A stretch of DNA of 64,000 bases from Winogradskyella eximia. GTDB lineage: Bacteria > Bacteroidota > Bacteroidia > Flavobacteriales > Flavobacteriaceae. Below are positions 46,945 to 55,343 of the stretch, piece by piece. The number at the start of each line of letters is the position of its first letter. The stretch's first letter is position 1. The notes below the pieces were generated by a model. That model was not told the origin of the DNA. It made no database searches and worked only from the letters and a program-made list of their open reading frames with translations. Where the stretch lies: NCBI RefSeq assembly GCF_003386165.1, contig NZ_QRDV01000001.1:1285124-1349123 (forward strand). The letters are read 5' to 3'. The translations under genes were made by a program, and so were the position numbers.

Positions 46945-48300
46945 ATAGTGCTTGCGTTTGTTTTTAAAAGTCTCTAAATCGGTTTTCCAACTTGCTTTAA
47001 TTTCCGCTTCACTTAAACCAGCTTCAATCTGTTTTTGCAATATTGCGGTTCCTGCATGAGTGGTGAAATTAGACATGTTAAACACTTTACTCTTATCAGT
47101 TGCATGGTTATAAGCATCCATGATATATTTTAAGGTGAAATGACGCTCAGCACTAACCTTTGATAAATCTACGCCATAGCAAATTTCATTTTCATGCTTT
47201 GGATATTTAGACCCAAAATTGGCAACAGGAGTATAACTAAAGTTGTAGTGATTCTTATCTAAAAACGGTGCGCCATAGCGTTGAAACTGAAATTCAGTAC
47301 CTCTACCTGCATTAATGTTTGTGCCTTCAAACAAACCCAAACTAGGATACAACACAATAGATTGGTCGTTTGGTAAATTAGGCGACGGTCTAATGGCTAA
47401 GTTGTAAGTACTATTGTGATTATAATTCTGCACTTTAATAATAGTAATGTTGCAAGTGATGCCATTATTTAACCAAGCTTCACCATTTATCATTTTTGCA
47501 TACTCGCCAATCGTCATGCCATGAACTAAAGGAATAGGATGCATGCCTAAAAAGCTACTGTGTTTTTTTTCTAAAACAGGACCATCAACATAATTACCAT
47601 TTGGATTTGGCCGATCTAAAATTAAAAGTGGAATATTTTGTTCGGCACAAGCTTCCATAACATAATGTAATGTAGAAATATAGGTGTAGAAGCGCACACC
47701 AACATCTTGAATATCAAAAACCACAATATCCACATCTTCAAGCTGTGTTTTGGTCGGTTTTTTATGTTTTCCATGCAGCGAGTAAATGGCTAAACCTGTT
47801 TTGGTGTCTTTGCCATCTTTTACCAATTCACCTGCATCTGCAGTGCCTCTAAAGCCATGTTCTGGAGCAAATACTTTTGTAATATCCACATTTCGGTTTA
47901 AAAGAGAATCTATAAGATGTGAGTAAGGTTTATTTGGATACGTACTTTTATCTTCAGTGAAATGATAGCGATTAAATTCATTGTAGTAAGCTTTTTTAAA
48001 AATTACAGACGTTTGATTGGCAACAACACCAACACGTTTTCCTTTTAGTAGTGTTAAATATGACTCTGTTCTATTAGCGCCAACTATAATTGATTTTTTT
48101 TCTTCGATTGCTGTTGTGAGACTTAAAGAGTCAACGTATTGGTTTTCTGAAATTATATGTAAAGCACTACTGTTTTCTTCTTCTACAAGTTGAGAATTCT
48201 CTGCTTTTGATTTCATTTGATTTCCACAAGAAAATGTAAGGGAGGATATCCCAATAATTATCGAGAATAAAACTGTATTTTTGAAAACCTTTAAAAGCAT
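46930..48300 (-). CDS. namZ: NamZ-like exo-beta-N-acetylmuramidase (DUF1343)
   Basis: A 456-aa protein with a lipobox (SLTFSC, about 20-25) and the DUF1343 domain (KRVGVVANQTSV, FAPEHGFRGTADAG, VVFDIQDVGVRFYTYISTLHY, LDRPNPNG, GRGTEFQFQRYGAP). A member of this family from Bacillus, NamZ, removes N-acetylmuramic acid from the ends of peptidoglycan fragments (GH171). Here it would be a periplasmic lipoprotein in wall recycling. It is divergent from the permease gene with only 9 bp between start codons. Confidence 0.88.
   Translation of the reverse strand: MLLKVFKNTVLFSIIIGISSLTFSCGNQMKSKAENSQLVEEENSSALHIISENQYVDSLSLTTAIEEKKSIIVGANRTESYLTLLKGKRVGVVANQTSVIFKKAYYNEFNRYHFTEDKSTYPNKPYSHLIDSLLNRNVDITKVFAPEHGFRGTADAGELVKDGKDTKTGLAIYSLHGKHKKPTKTQLEDVDIVVFDIQDVGVRFYTYISTLHYVMEACAEQNIPLLILDRPNPNGNYVDGPVLEKKHSSFLGMHPIPLVHGMTIGEYAKMINGEAWLNNGITCNITIIKVQNYNHNSTYNLAIRPSPNLPNDQSIVLYPSLGLFEGTNINAGRGTEFQFQRYGAPFLDKNHYNFSYTPVANFGSKYPKHENEICYGVDLSKVSAERHFTLKYIMDAYNHATDKSKVFNMSNFTTHAGTAILQKQIEAGLSEAEIKASWKTDLETFKNKRKHYLIYD
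48276..48283 (+). promoter_or_regulatory. -7 box candidate for the LolC/E-type permease, inside namZ
   Basis: TATTTTTG on the plus strand lies within the first codons of the divergent namZ gene, 26 bp before the TTG start of the permease. The 9-bp intergenic space forces the promoter into the neighbouring coding sequence. Confidence 0.4.
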
Positions 48301-48309
48301 ATATTAGGT

Positions 48310-49542
48310 TTGAATTTTGAGTTATTTATAGCTAAACGTATAATAGGCAATAAAACGTATAAAAGTAGTGTTTCGGCACCAATAATTAAAATTGGTATCG
48401 CAGCAATTGCTATTGGTATTATTGTAATGCTTATTGCAATCGCAACAGGTTTAGGATTACAGCAGAAAATTAGGGATAAAGTTGTAGCATTTAATGGCCA
48501 TATAGAAATCACTAATTACGATACTAATGCGTCAGATGAATCTCAGGTACCAATTTCTATCAACCAAGATTTTTATCCTAATTTTAAAGATGTAGACGGT
48601 GTAAAACACATTCAAGCTGTAGCTACCAAATTTGCAGTGATTAGAACCGAAACGGATTTTGAAGGTGTGGTTGTAAAAGGTGTTGGAGCCGATTATAATT
48701 GGGAATATTTTAAAGAATTTTTAGTCAAAGGAAGACTTCCAGATTTTACACAAAATCGAAATGAAGAAGCATTAATTTCAAGTTATCTTGCTAATCGATT
48801 AGGATTTAAAGTCGGTGATAAGTTTCAAACTTTATTTACCGAAGAGATAGATAGATTACCTCGTATTATTAATTTTGAAATTGTAGGGATTTACAATTCA
48901 GGTTTTCAAGAGCTTGATGAAAAATTTTTAATAGCCGATTTAAGGCATGTGCAACGTCTTAATAAATGGGAAGCTGACCAAATAGGAAGTTTTGAGGTTT
49001 TTATTGATGATTTTTCTCAAATTGATGAAAAGACAGTTGAAGTATATAAAGCGATTCCATCTTTAATGAATGCGACTTCAATTACTCAAAAATATTATAC
49101 CATCTTCGAGTGGATTAAGATTTTCGATAACAATACTTATGGTATTATAGCTATTATGATTATTGTAGCAGGTATTAATATGATTACCGCTTTATTGGTT
49201 TTAATCTTAGAACGTACGAGTATGATTGGGATCTTAAAAGCGTTAGGTAGCTCTAACTGGACCATCAGAAAAGTATTTCTTTACAATGCTTCTTATTTAG
49301 TTGGGTTGGGATTACTTTGGGGAAATATTATAGGTTTAGGTTTATTGTTTGCACAGAAGTATTTTGAGCTGTTTCCATTAAATCCAGATACCTATTACGT
49401 AAGTACAGCGCCTGTTTACATCAGTTGGGAATATATTGTAATTCTTAACCTTGGTACATTTATAGCTTGTTTATTAATGCTATTAATTCCTTCAGTTATT
49501 ATTTCTAAGATTTCCCCAGTTAAAGCGATTCGATTTGATTAA
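48310..49542 (+). CDS. ABC transporter permease, LolC/LolE or MacB type
   Basis: A 410-aa protein with one N-terminal membrane helix (about 25-48), a large periplasmic domain (about 50-260) and three C-terminal helices (FtsX-like region, with MITALLVLILERTSMIGILKALG). This is the layout of LolC/E and MacB permeases; in Bacteroidetes it is usually annotated as lipoprotein-releasing. No ATPase gene is adjacent. The start is TTG at 48310. Confidence 0.88.
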   Translation: MNFELFIAKRIIGNKTYKSSVSAPIIKIGIAAIAIGIIVMLIAIATGLGLQQKIRDKVVAFNGHIEITNYDTNASDESQVPISINQDFYPNFKDVDGVKHIQAVATKFAVIRTETDFEGVVVKGVGADYNWEYFKEFLVKGRLPDFTQNRNEEALISSYLANRLGFKVGDKFQTLFTEEIDRLPRIINFEIVGIYNSGFQELDEKFLIADLRHVQRLNKWEADQIGSFEVFIDDFSQIDEKTVEVYKAIPSLMNATSITQKYYTIFEWIKIFDNNTYGIIAIMIIVAGINMITALLVLILERTSMIGILKALGSSNWTIRKVFLYNASYLVGLGLLWGNIIGLGLLFAQKYFELFPLNPDTYYVSTAPVYISWEYIVILNLGTFIACLLMLLIPSVIISKISPVKAIRFD

Positions 49543-49661
49543 TAATGCATTGTTAGCTTCAGATTATCAACTAATAAACGCTTTCAATTATAAATGCTTT
49601 TTGCTAAAGGCATAACACTATTATTATAACCTTTTTAACTTTATACTTCTAACTTTTCACT

Positions 49662-49669
49662 TATTTTTG
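49662..49669 (+). promoter_or_regulatory. -7 box of the cysteine synthase gene
   Basis: TATTTTTG, 19 bp before the start codon, matches TAnnTTTG. The -33 is weak. Confidence 0.5.
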
Positions 49670-49688
49670 CATCCTTGAAAAAACAATT

Positions 49689-50669
49689 ATGGAATACGTA
49701 GAAAATATATTAGGTACAATAGGGAATACACCATTAGTGAAAATGAATAAGCTAGTGGAAGACTTGCCATGTCTAGTACTTGCAAAATACGAAACTTTTA
49801 ATCCTGGGAATTCTGTAAAAGACCGAATGGCTTTACAGATGATTGAAGATGCAGAGGCAGATGGTCGTTTAAAACCAGGAGGAACCATAATTGAAGGTAC
49901 TTCAGGAAACACAGGTATGGGATTAGCTTTGGCAGCTATTGTAAAAGGATACAAATGTATTTTTGTAATGGCAGATAAGCAATCTAAAGAAAAAGTAGAT
50001 ATTATGCGTGCTGTAGGAGCACAAGTTATTGTTTGCCCAACAGCAGTAGAGCCAGACGACCCAAGGAGTTATTATTCAGTATCAAAACGATTAGGTGAAG
50101 AAACTCCAAATTCTTGGTATGTTAATCAATACGATAATCCAAGTAATACTAAAGCGCATTACGAAAGTACAGGTCCAGAAATCTGGAAACAAACCGATGG
50201 TAAAATCACACATTTTGTAGTGGGTGTTGGTACAGGAGGAACTATTTCTGGCGTTGGAAAATACCTAAAAGAACAAAATCCAAATATTAAAGTTTGGGGA
50301 GTTGATACGTATGGTTCTGTATTTAAAAAATATCACGAAACAGGTATCTTTGATGAAAAAGAAATCTACCCTTATGTAACAGAAGGCATTGGTGAAGATA
50401 TTTTACCAAAAAATGTAGATTTTAGTATTATTGATGGTTTTACTAAGGTAACAGATAAAGACGCATGCGTTTACACACAACGTTTAGCAAAAGAAGAGGG
50501 TATGTTTTTAGGAAACTCAGCCGGATCAGCAATAAAGGGTGTATTGCAATTAAAAGAACATTTTAAACCAGAAGATGTAGTTGTGGTATTATTTCATGAT
50601 CATGGTAGTCGTTATGTAGGTAAAATGTTTAATGACGATTGGATGCGTAAGATGGGATATATTGATTAA
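49689..50669 (+). CDS. PLP-dependent cysteine synthase / cystathionine beta-synthase-type enzyme
   Basis: A 326-aa fold-type II PLP enzyme: IGNTPLVKMNKL, the PLP lysine in NPGNSVKDR (Lys44), the substrate loop EGTSGNTGMGLA and the phosphate loop GVGTGGTISGVG. It lacks the C-terminal CBS domains of the longer cystathionine beta-synthases, so cysteine synthase (O-acetylserine or O-phosphoserine sulfhydrylase) is as likely as cystathionine synthesis; the sequence alone does not decide. Monocistronic, with a terminator. Confidence 0.9.
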   Translation: MEYVENILGTIGNTPLVKMNKLVEDLPCLVLAKYETFNPGNSVKDRMALQMIEDAEADGRLKPGGTIIEGTSGNTGMGLALAAIVKGYKCIFVMADKQSKEKVDIMRAVGAQVIVCPTAVEPDDPRSYYSVSKRLGEETPNSWYVNQYDNPSNTKAHYESTGPEIWKQTDGKITHFVVGVGTGGTISGVGKYLKEQNPNIKVWGVDTYGSVFKKYHETGIFDEKEIYPYVTEGIGEDILPKNVDFSIIDGFTKVTDKDACVYTQRLAKEEGMFLGNSAGSAIKGVLQLKEHFKPEDVVVVLFHDHGSRYVGKMFNDDWMRKMGYID

Positions 50670-50706
50670 ATCTTCCTGCGAAAGCAGTAATCTTATTATA
50701 TAAAAA

Positions 50707-50739
50707 TAAAAATCTTGGGTACTTACTCAGGATTTTTTT
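50707..50739 (+). terminator. Terminator after the cysteine synthase gene
   Basis: AAAATCTTGGGT pairs with ACTCAGGATTTT (two G-T pairs) around a 4-nt loop, followed by T residues to 50739. Confidence 0.85.
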
Positions 50740-50804
50740 GTTTCTGTAATTGCTATGTTCTCAATAACAGTTTAATTTTTTTATTAAACCCTCACTAATG
50801 GTAG

Positions 50805-51917
50805 ATGGCAGAGCCAATACCTTACCTTCACCCAAAAGCAGTTCTGTCTATGGATATTGAAGTAAAAGTGAATAAACCAAACCCAATTTTATCCAAAGAA
50901 AAAGTGGTAATCTATAATCGTAATGTAGATGTTAAGTCCACAATTAAAGCTTTAGAGACTGGCAACAATGTTTTAATTACAGAATTTTATAATAACGGAT
51001 CTATCCTAATTAAAGAGTTGCAACAACATCTTAGTGAAAAATTACCTAACAAATCGTTTAAAGAACAACGTGAATTTAGATTAGTATATCATAAATTGTC
51101 TAATCTTATACTAATAGAAATTGAGAATCATCAATTACTAGTTAAAAAATCACCAAATATTGGTTGGTTTGAAAAACTATATCCAGATACTAAAGATTTG
51201 CTTTTAACCTATCCGCAAGTACAAGGGTTAAATAGTTCTTGGCAATGGTATAAAAACGGAATTACTATTCCTGTTTTACGAAACAAGATTCATCCTTATT
51301 ATGGCGTTTATTTTCCAACACGTTTTGAGCATTTAGAGTTGTTTGATAATTGGCTAAAGCGCTATTCTGGTCCTAAAAAGACAGCTATCGATGTTGGTAT
51401 TGGCAGCGGAATATTAGCCATGCAATTAGTAAAGCATGGTTTTCAAAAAGTATTGGGTACGGATACTAATTCTAATGCCATTGTTGGTTTGAAAGAATCT
51501 ATGGGGACGACAAAACTCTCTCGAAAGATAGAGCTAGATTTTGCATCACTTTTTGGCAAATGGAACCAACCAACAGAACTCATTATTTTTAATCCTCCTT
51601 GGTTACCAGAAACTCGTAATTCAGAAAACTTAGATGAAGCTATTTATTATAATAAAAGCTTATTTAATAATTTCTTTGAAGCGGCAAAAGAAAGATTATT
51701 ACCAGACGGTAAGTTGGTGCTTATATTTTCAAATTTAGCACAAATTATAGGCTTATCAAAGGAGAACCCGATAGAACAAGAGATAGCAAATGGTGGACGA
51801 TTTCAATTAGAGCGTTGTTTTACTAAAAATGTAAAAAAAGGATCTGAAAAAACGAAGCGCGATTTAAATTGGAGGAATAAAGAGGAAGTTGAGCTTTGGG
51901 TTTTAACTCATAAATAA
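50805..51917 (+). CDS. SAM-dependent methyltransferase with NPPW motif
   Basis: A 370-aa protein. The N-terminal half (about 1-170) is not recognised. The C-terminal half has motif I AIDVGIGSGILAMQLV, then TDTNSNAI and IFNPPWLPE. NPPW/Y marks methylation of an exocyclic or amide nitrogen, as in the PrmA, PrmC and RsmC group. The target is unknown. It appears to be transcribed alone. Confidence 0.85.
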   Translation: MAEPIPYLHPKAVLSMDIEVKVNKPNPILSKEKVVIYNRNVDVKSTIKALETGNNVLITEFYNNGSILIKELQQHLSEKLPNKSFKEQREFRLVYHKLSNLILIEIENHQLLVKKSPNIGWFEKLYPDTKDLLLTYPQVQGLNSSWQWYKNGITIPVLRNKIHPYYGVYFPTRFEHLELFDNWLKRYSGPKKTAIDVGIGSGILAMQLVKHGFQKVLGTDTNSNAIVGLKESMGTTKLSRKIELDFASLFGKWNQPTELIIFNPPWLPETRNSENLDEAIYYNKSLFNNFFEAAKERLLPDGKLVLIFSNLAQIIGLSKENPIEQEIANGGRFQLERCFTKNVKKGSEKTKRDLNWRNKEEVELWVLTHK

Positions 51918-52299
51918 AGTGTAAACAATAGTGATTATCGTAATTGCGAGATGTTATGCCGAGAAAAGTCTAAATGACTAATAACGAGAAAATCTATTTG
52001 TTTCTAGTTTAAGCTTACAGGTTTTACTTGTCTATGAGCTTATTTAGCTATCTTGATTAACTAAATAGTATATATGAAACAAGTTTACAAATCAACCTCT
52101 ATTATTGATTTTGAAAGTTTTACTTCCAGTTTAAAGCTTGGTGTTTATCTTTTAAAATTGATGACTACGGAAGGAGAATCAATCACTAAAAAAACTTATA
52201 AAAGCATAGATTAAAATGCTTTAGAGTGTTACAAATGATGTAGGTCATTTTAGAAGTGAGTACTAAAAAGTATCTTAGAGTATTAAATATTAATGCTTT
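51918..52299. other. 382-bp gap holding only an orphan T9SS sorting-domain fragment
   Basis: Between the methyltransferase and the small membrane protein gene there is no full gene. Apart from the fragment at 52074-52214, the sequence is AT-rich without recognised sites. Confidence 0.5.
52074..52214 (+). pseudogene. Orphan T9SS type A C-terminal sorting domain fragment
   Basis: A 46-codon frame from ATG (52074) to TAA (52212-52214). Its product carries LGVYLLKLMTTEGESITKK and ends TYKSID. This closely resembles the end of T9SS type A sorting domains, which end in a GvY.lki.t..g..tkKi.k pattern. An in-frame stop at 52062 blocks any longer upstream reading. No cargo domain remains, so it looks like the 3' tail of a lost secreted-protein gene. 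A functional mini-protein cannot be excluded. Confidence 0.65.
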
Positions 52300-52626
52300 A
52301 TGAAAACTTCTAAACATAAATTACACAAAAAAATCTATTGGGTTTTAATCATTTTATCCTTAGTTATTGATTATATCTTTTATAGTGTTTTAAAAGATCA
52401 GTTCTCGTTATTCTTTCTTGTTTGTTTTTCTGGCATACCTTTCTTCTTATTTGCGACAGGGTGTTTTGGGTTATTATGGCCAAAAATTAAACCAGAAGGA
52501 GATGATGAAGTTTATATTAGCCATTCATTAATAATAGGCTTACTTTTTATCGTTTTGTTTTTTATTCATGTTTGGATTATTTTACCAAGTATTTGTCCAG
52601 AATTTGGTACACTTTTAGGGGTTTAA
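52300..52626 (+). CDS. Small integral membrane protein of unknown function
   Basis: A 108-aa protein with three hydrophobic helices (about 12-27, 33-58 and 75-97) and a basic N-terminus (KTSKHKLHKK). No family recognised. It lies 67 bp before the DUF2851 gene. Confidence 0.65.
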   Translation: MKTSKHKLHKKIYWVLIILSLVIDYIFYSVLKDQFSLFFLVCFSGIPFFLFATGCFGLLWPKIKPEGDDEVYISHSLIIGLLFIVLFFIHVWIILPSICPEFGTLLGV

Positions 52627-52693
52627 AACTTATGATAATTAGTAATTTAAAATTAACTTATGTTTTTTAACGTATAAATTTTATTTTAGCTAA

Positions 52694-53971
52694 ATGCAAG
52701 AAGACTTCCTTCATTACATTTGGAAACATAAAGCCTTCGACTCCTTATTGTTAAAAACAACAAAAGACGAAACGATTAGTATTTCTAATTTAGGACAGCA
52801 CAATCATAATGCTGGTCCAGATTTCTTCAATGCACAACTAAGTATTGCAGATCAGCTTTGGGCTGGTAATGTAGAGATACATATTAAATCTTCGGATTGG
52901 TATATACATAACCACGAAATCGATAAAGCTTATGATAATGTCATTCTACACGTGGTTTGGGAACATGATACCGAAATCTTTAGAAAAGATAATTCTGAAA
53001 TTCCAACTTTAGAACTTAAGCACTATGTAGATAAAAACTTGATCTATAAATATGAAAAACTGATGCAATCTAAATCTTGGATTAATTGTGAATCTAGTTT
53101 TTTAGAGGTGGATGATTTTTTACTTAATAATTGGTTAGAACGACTTTATATAGAACGCTTAGAAAGAAAATCTGAAACTATTGAGCAATTACTGCAAGAT
53201 TCTAATAGCGATTGGGAAGCGGTTTTGTTTAAGATGTTATTAAAGAATTTTGGACTTAAAGTAAATGGAGAATCGTTTTTTAGCTTGGCAAATTCAATAG
53301 ATTTTTCAATCATAAGAAAATTGCAAAATGATGTTTTAGATTTGGAAGCCTTGCTTTTTGGTCAGTCAGGTTTGTTGATAGACGAAAATATTGAAGACCG
53401 TTATTTTATATATTTAAAAAATCGCTATGGGTTTTTAAAGCAAAAATTCAAACTAGAAAATCAAGGAGTATTACCACTACAGTTTTTTAGATTACGACCA
53501 CCAAATTTTCCAACCATTCGATTGTCTCAATTTGCAAATTTATACAGTTTAGAACAGAATTTGTTTTCAAAAGTGATGCAATTTAATACACGAGATGAGT
53601 TTTATTCATTTTTTAATAAAGGAGTTACAACGTTTTGGACATCACATTATACGTTTGCTAAAACTTCAAAAGTGTTTAAAAAAGTCTTAACCAAATCTTT
53701 CATAGATTTACTAATCATTAATACGCTAATTCCATTAAAATTTAGTTATGCTAAATCGCAAGGAAAGACTATTGATGATAATGTATTCAAGCTTATAAAA
53801 GAGATTAAGATAGAGAATAATAGCATAGTGTCTAAATTTTTAGATTTAAAAGCTATAGAGAAAAATGCATTAAGTTCTCAGGCTTTATTGCAATTAAAAC
53901 AAGATTATTGTGATAAAAATAAGTGTCTTCAATGTGCAATAGGCAATAGTTTAATTGTGAAAAAGAAGTAA
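52694..53971 (+). CDS. DUF2851 family protein
   Basis: A 425-aa soluble protein typical of Bacteroidetes. The N-terminal signature is MQEDFLHYIWKHKAF and GQHNHNAGPDFFNAQL, followed by GNVEIHIKSSDWYIH. Near the C-terminus it has CDKNKCLQCAIGN, a Cys set that could bind zinc or an Fe-S cluster. No function has been established for the family. It starts a close-packed run with the PspC and K+ channel genes (9 and 15 bp gaps). Confidence 0.88.
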   Translation: MQEDFLHYIWKHKAFDSLLLKTTKDETISISNLGQHNHNAGPDFFNAQLSIADQLWAGNVEIHIKSSDWYIHNHEIDKAYDNVILHVVWEHDTEIFRKDNSEIPTLELKHYVDKNLIYKYEKLMQSKSWINCESSFLEVDDFLLNNWLERLYIERLERKSETIEQLLQDSNSDWEAVLFKMLLKNFGLKVNGESFFSLANSIDFSIIRKLQNDVLDLEALLFGQSGLLIDENIEDRYFIYLKNRYGFLKQKFKLENQGVLPLQFFRLRPPNFPTIRLSQFANLYSLEQNLFSKVMQFNTRDEFYSFFNKGVTTFWTSHYTFAKTSKVFKKVLTKSFIDLLIINTLIPLKFSYAKSQGKTIDDNVFKLIKEIKIENNSIVSKFLDLKAIEKNALSSQALLQLKQDYCDKNKCLQCAIGNSLIVKKK

Positions 53972-53979
53972 ATTGCAGC

Positions 53980-54207
53980 ATGAAATGGTTCTACAACTTA
54001 TTATTGTATTTTCAAAAACGAGGTTATTATGTTTGTCAACGTATTGCAGACCGCTTAGGTATTAGAGCTAAAATTGTGAGAACCACGTTTATGTATCTTA
54101 CTTTTGTAACCGTAGGTTTTGGTTTTGCACTATATTTGTTTTTGGCGTTTTGGATGCGAATTAAAGATATAGTATACACAAAACGATCTTCTGTTTTCGA
54201 CTTATAA
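53980..54207 (+). CDS. PspC domain protein
   Basis: A 75-aa protein with the PspC layout: a basic stretch (YVCQRIADRLGIRAKIVRTTF) followed by one or two membrane helices (about 37-60). PspC proteins react to envelope stress, but stand-alone short forms are common in Bacteroidetes and their role is unclear. It lies 8 bp after the DUF2851 gene. Confidence 0.85.
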   Translation: MKWFYNLLLYFQKRGYYVCQRIADRLGIRAKIVRTTFMYLTFVTVGFGFALYLFLAFWMRIKDIVYTKRSSVFDL

Positions 54208-54222
54208 TTACATTGTTATTAC

Positions 54223-55245
54223 ATGGATAATCCACTTTTAAGACTTTATAGATCTAAGATTTACACGGCTGTAATGATGTTAGTGCTTTTACTCTGTATT
54301 GGAGTTTTGGGTTACAGATTTATTTCAGATTTTGAATGGCTAGATGCGCTCTACATGACTGTAATAACAATAACTACAGTGGGTTTTGCAGAGGTAAATC
54401 CTTTAGATGAACAATCTAAAATTTTTACAATATTTTTAATATTGGCAAGTGTAGTTATTGTGGGTTACGCTATTTCAATAATCACCGAATTTATATTAAA
54501 TAGAAATAATATAGAAGATATAAAACAACGTAAGATGCAGAAGAAAATTGATGCTATGACTAATCATATTATTATTTGTGGTTATGGACGTAATGGTAAA
54601 CAAGCGGCAAAAAAGTTAAGTGATTACGGAAAACCTTTTGTAATTATTGAGCGTAATAAAGAAACTATTGAAAAATTTCAAGACGATGATATTATCTTTA
54701 TTGAAGGAAATGCGAACGAAGATGAAATACTTCTTTCTGCAGGTATCGATAAAGCAAGTACGCTAATTTGTGCTTTGCCAAATGATGCAGATAATTTATT
54801 TGTGGTATTATCAGCTAGACAGATTAATTCAAAATTGACCATAATAAGCCGAGCTTCTGAGGAAACTTCGTATAATAAGTTAAAATTGGCAGGTGCTAAT
54901 AATGTTATTCTACCAGATAGAATAGGAGGTGATCATATGGCATCTTTAGTGGTAATTCCAGATTTGGTAGAGTTTATCGATAATTTAGGGATTGTGGGAG
55001 AACGTAATATCAATATTGAAGAAGTTAAAGTAGAACAGCTTTATAATATTAATGAAGTTAAAACCATCAGAGACTTAGATTTACGTAGAAAAACAGGTTG
55101 TACTGTTATTGGTTTTAAAGATGATAAAGGAGATTATATTGTAAATCCTGAAGCAGAAACAAAGTTGATTCCAGGTTCTAAAATTATTGTTTTAGGGCGT
55201 CCAGAACAGATTGTGAAACTGAATTCTAAATATAATATTGTATAA
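54223..55245 (+). CDS. Potassium channel protein with RCK (TrkA) domains
   Basis: A 340-aa protein with two membrane helices (about 14-33 and 66-90) around a pore loop, a TrkA-N/RCK domain (ICGYGRNGKQ at about 115, a Rossmann nucleotide site) and a TrkA-C domain (about 255-340). This is the MthK-like layout of ligand-gated K+ channels. The selectivity filter reads TVGFAE (residues 52-57) instead of TVGYGD or TVGFGD, so the outer filter glycine is replaced by Ala56. K+ selectivity is therefore uncertain. Confidence 0.9.
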   Translation: MDNPLLRLYRSKIYTAVMMLVLLLCIGVLGYRFISDFEWLDALYMTVITITTVGFAEVNPLDEQSKIFTIFLILASVVIVGYAISIITEFILNRNNIEDIKQRKMQKKIDAMTNHIIICGYGRNGKQAAKKLSDYGKPFVIIERNKETIEKFQDDDIIFIEGNANEDEILLSAGIDKASTLICALPNDADNLFVVLSARQINSKLTIISRASEETSYNKLKLAGANNVILPDRIGGDHMASLVVIPDLVEFIDNLGIVGERNINIEEVKVEQLYNINEVKTIRDLDLRRKTGCTVIGFKDDKGDYIVNPEAETKLIPGSKIIVLGRPEQIVKLNSKYNIV

Positions 55246-55343
55246 AAATTCAATCGTTTTATAGCTTCAGACTTTATTGGTTCAGTTTTTTTTTGCATCT
55301 TGTCATCTTATAAACTAAAAAAAACTAACTAATCACTACACAC

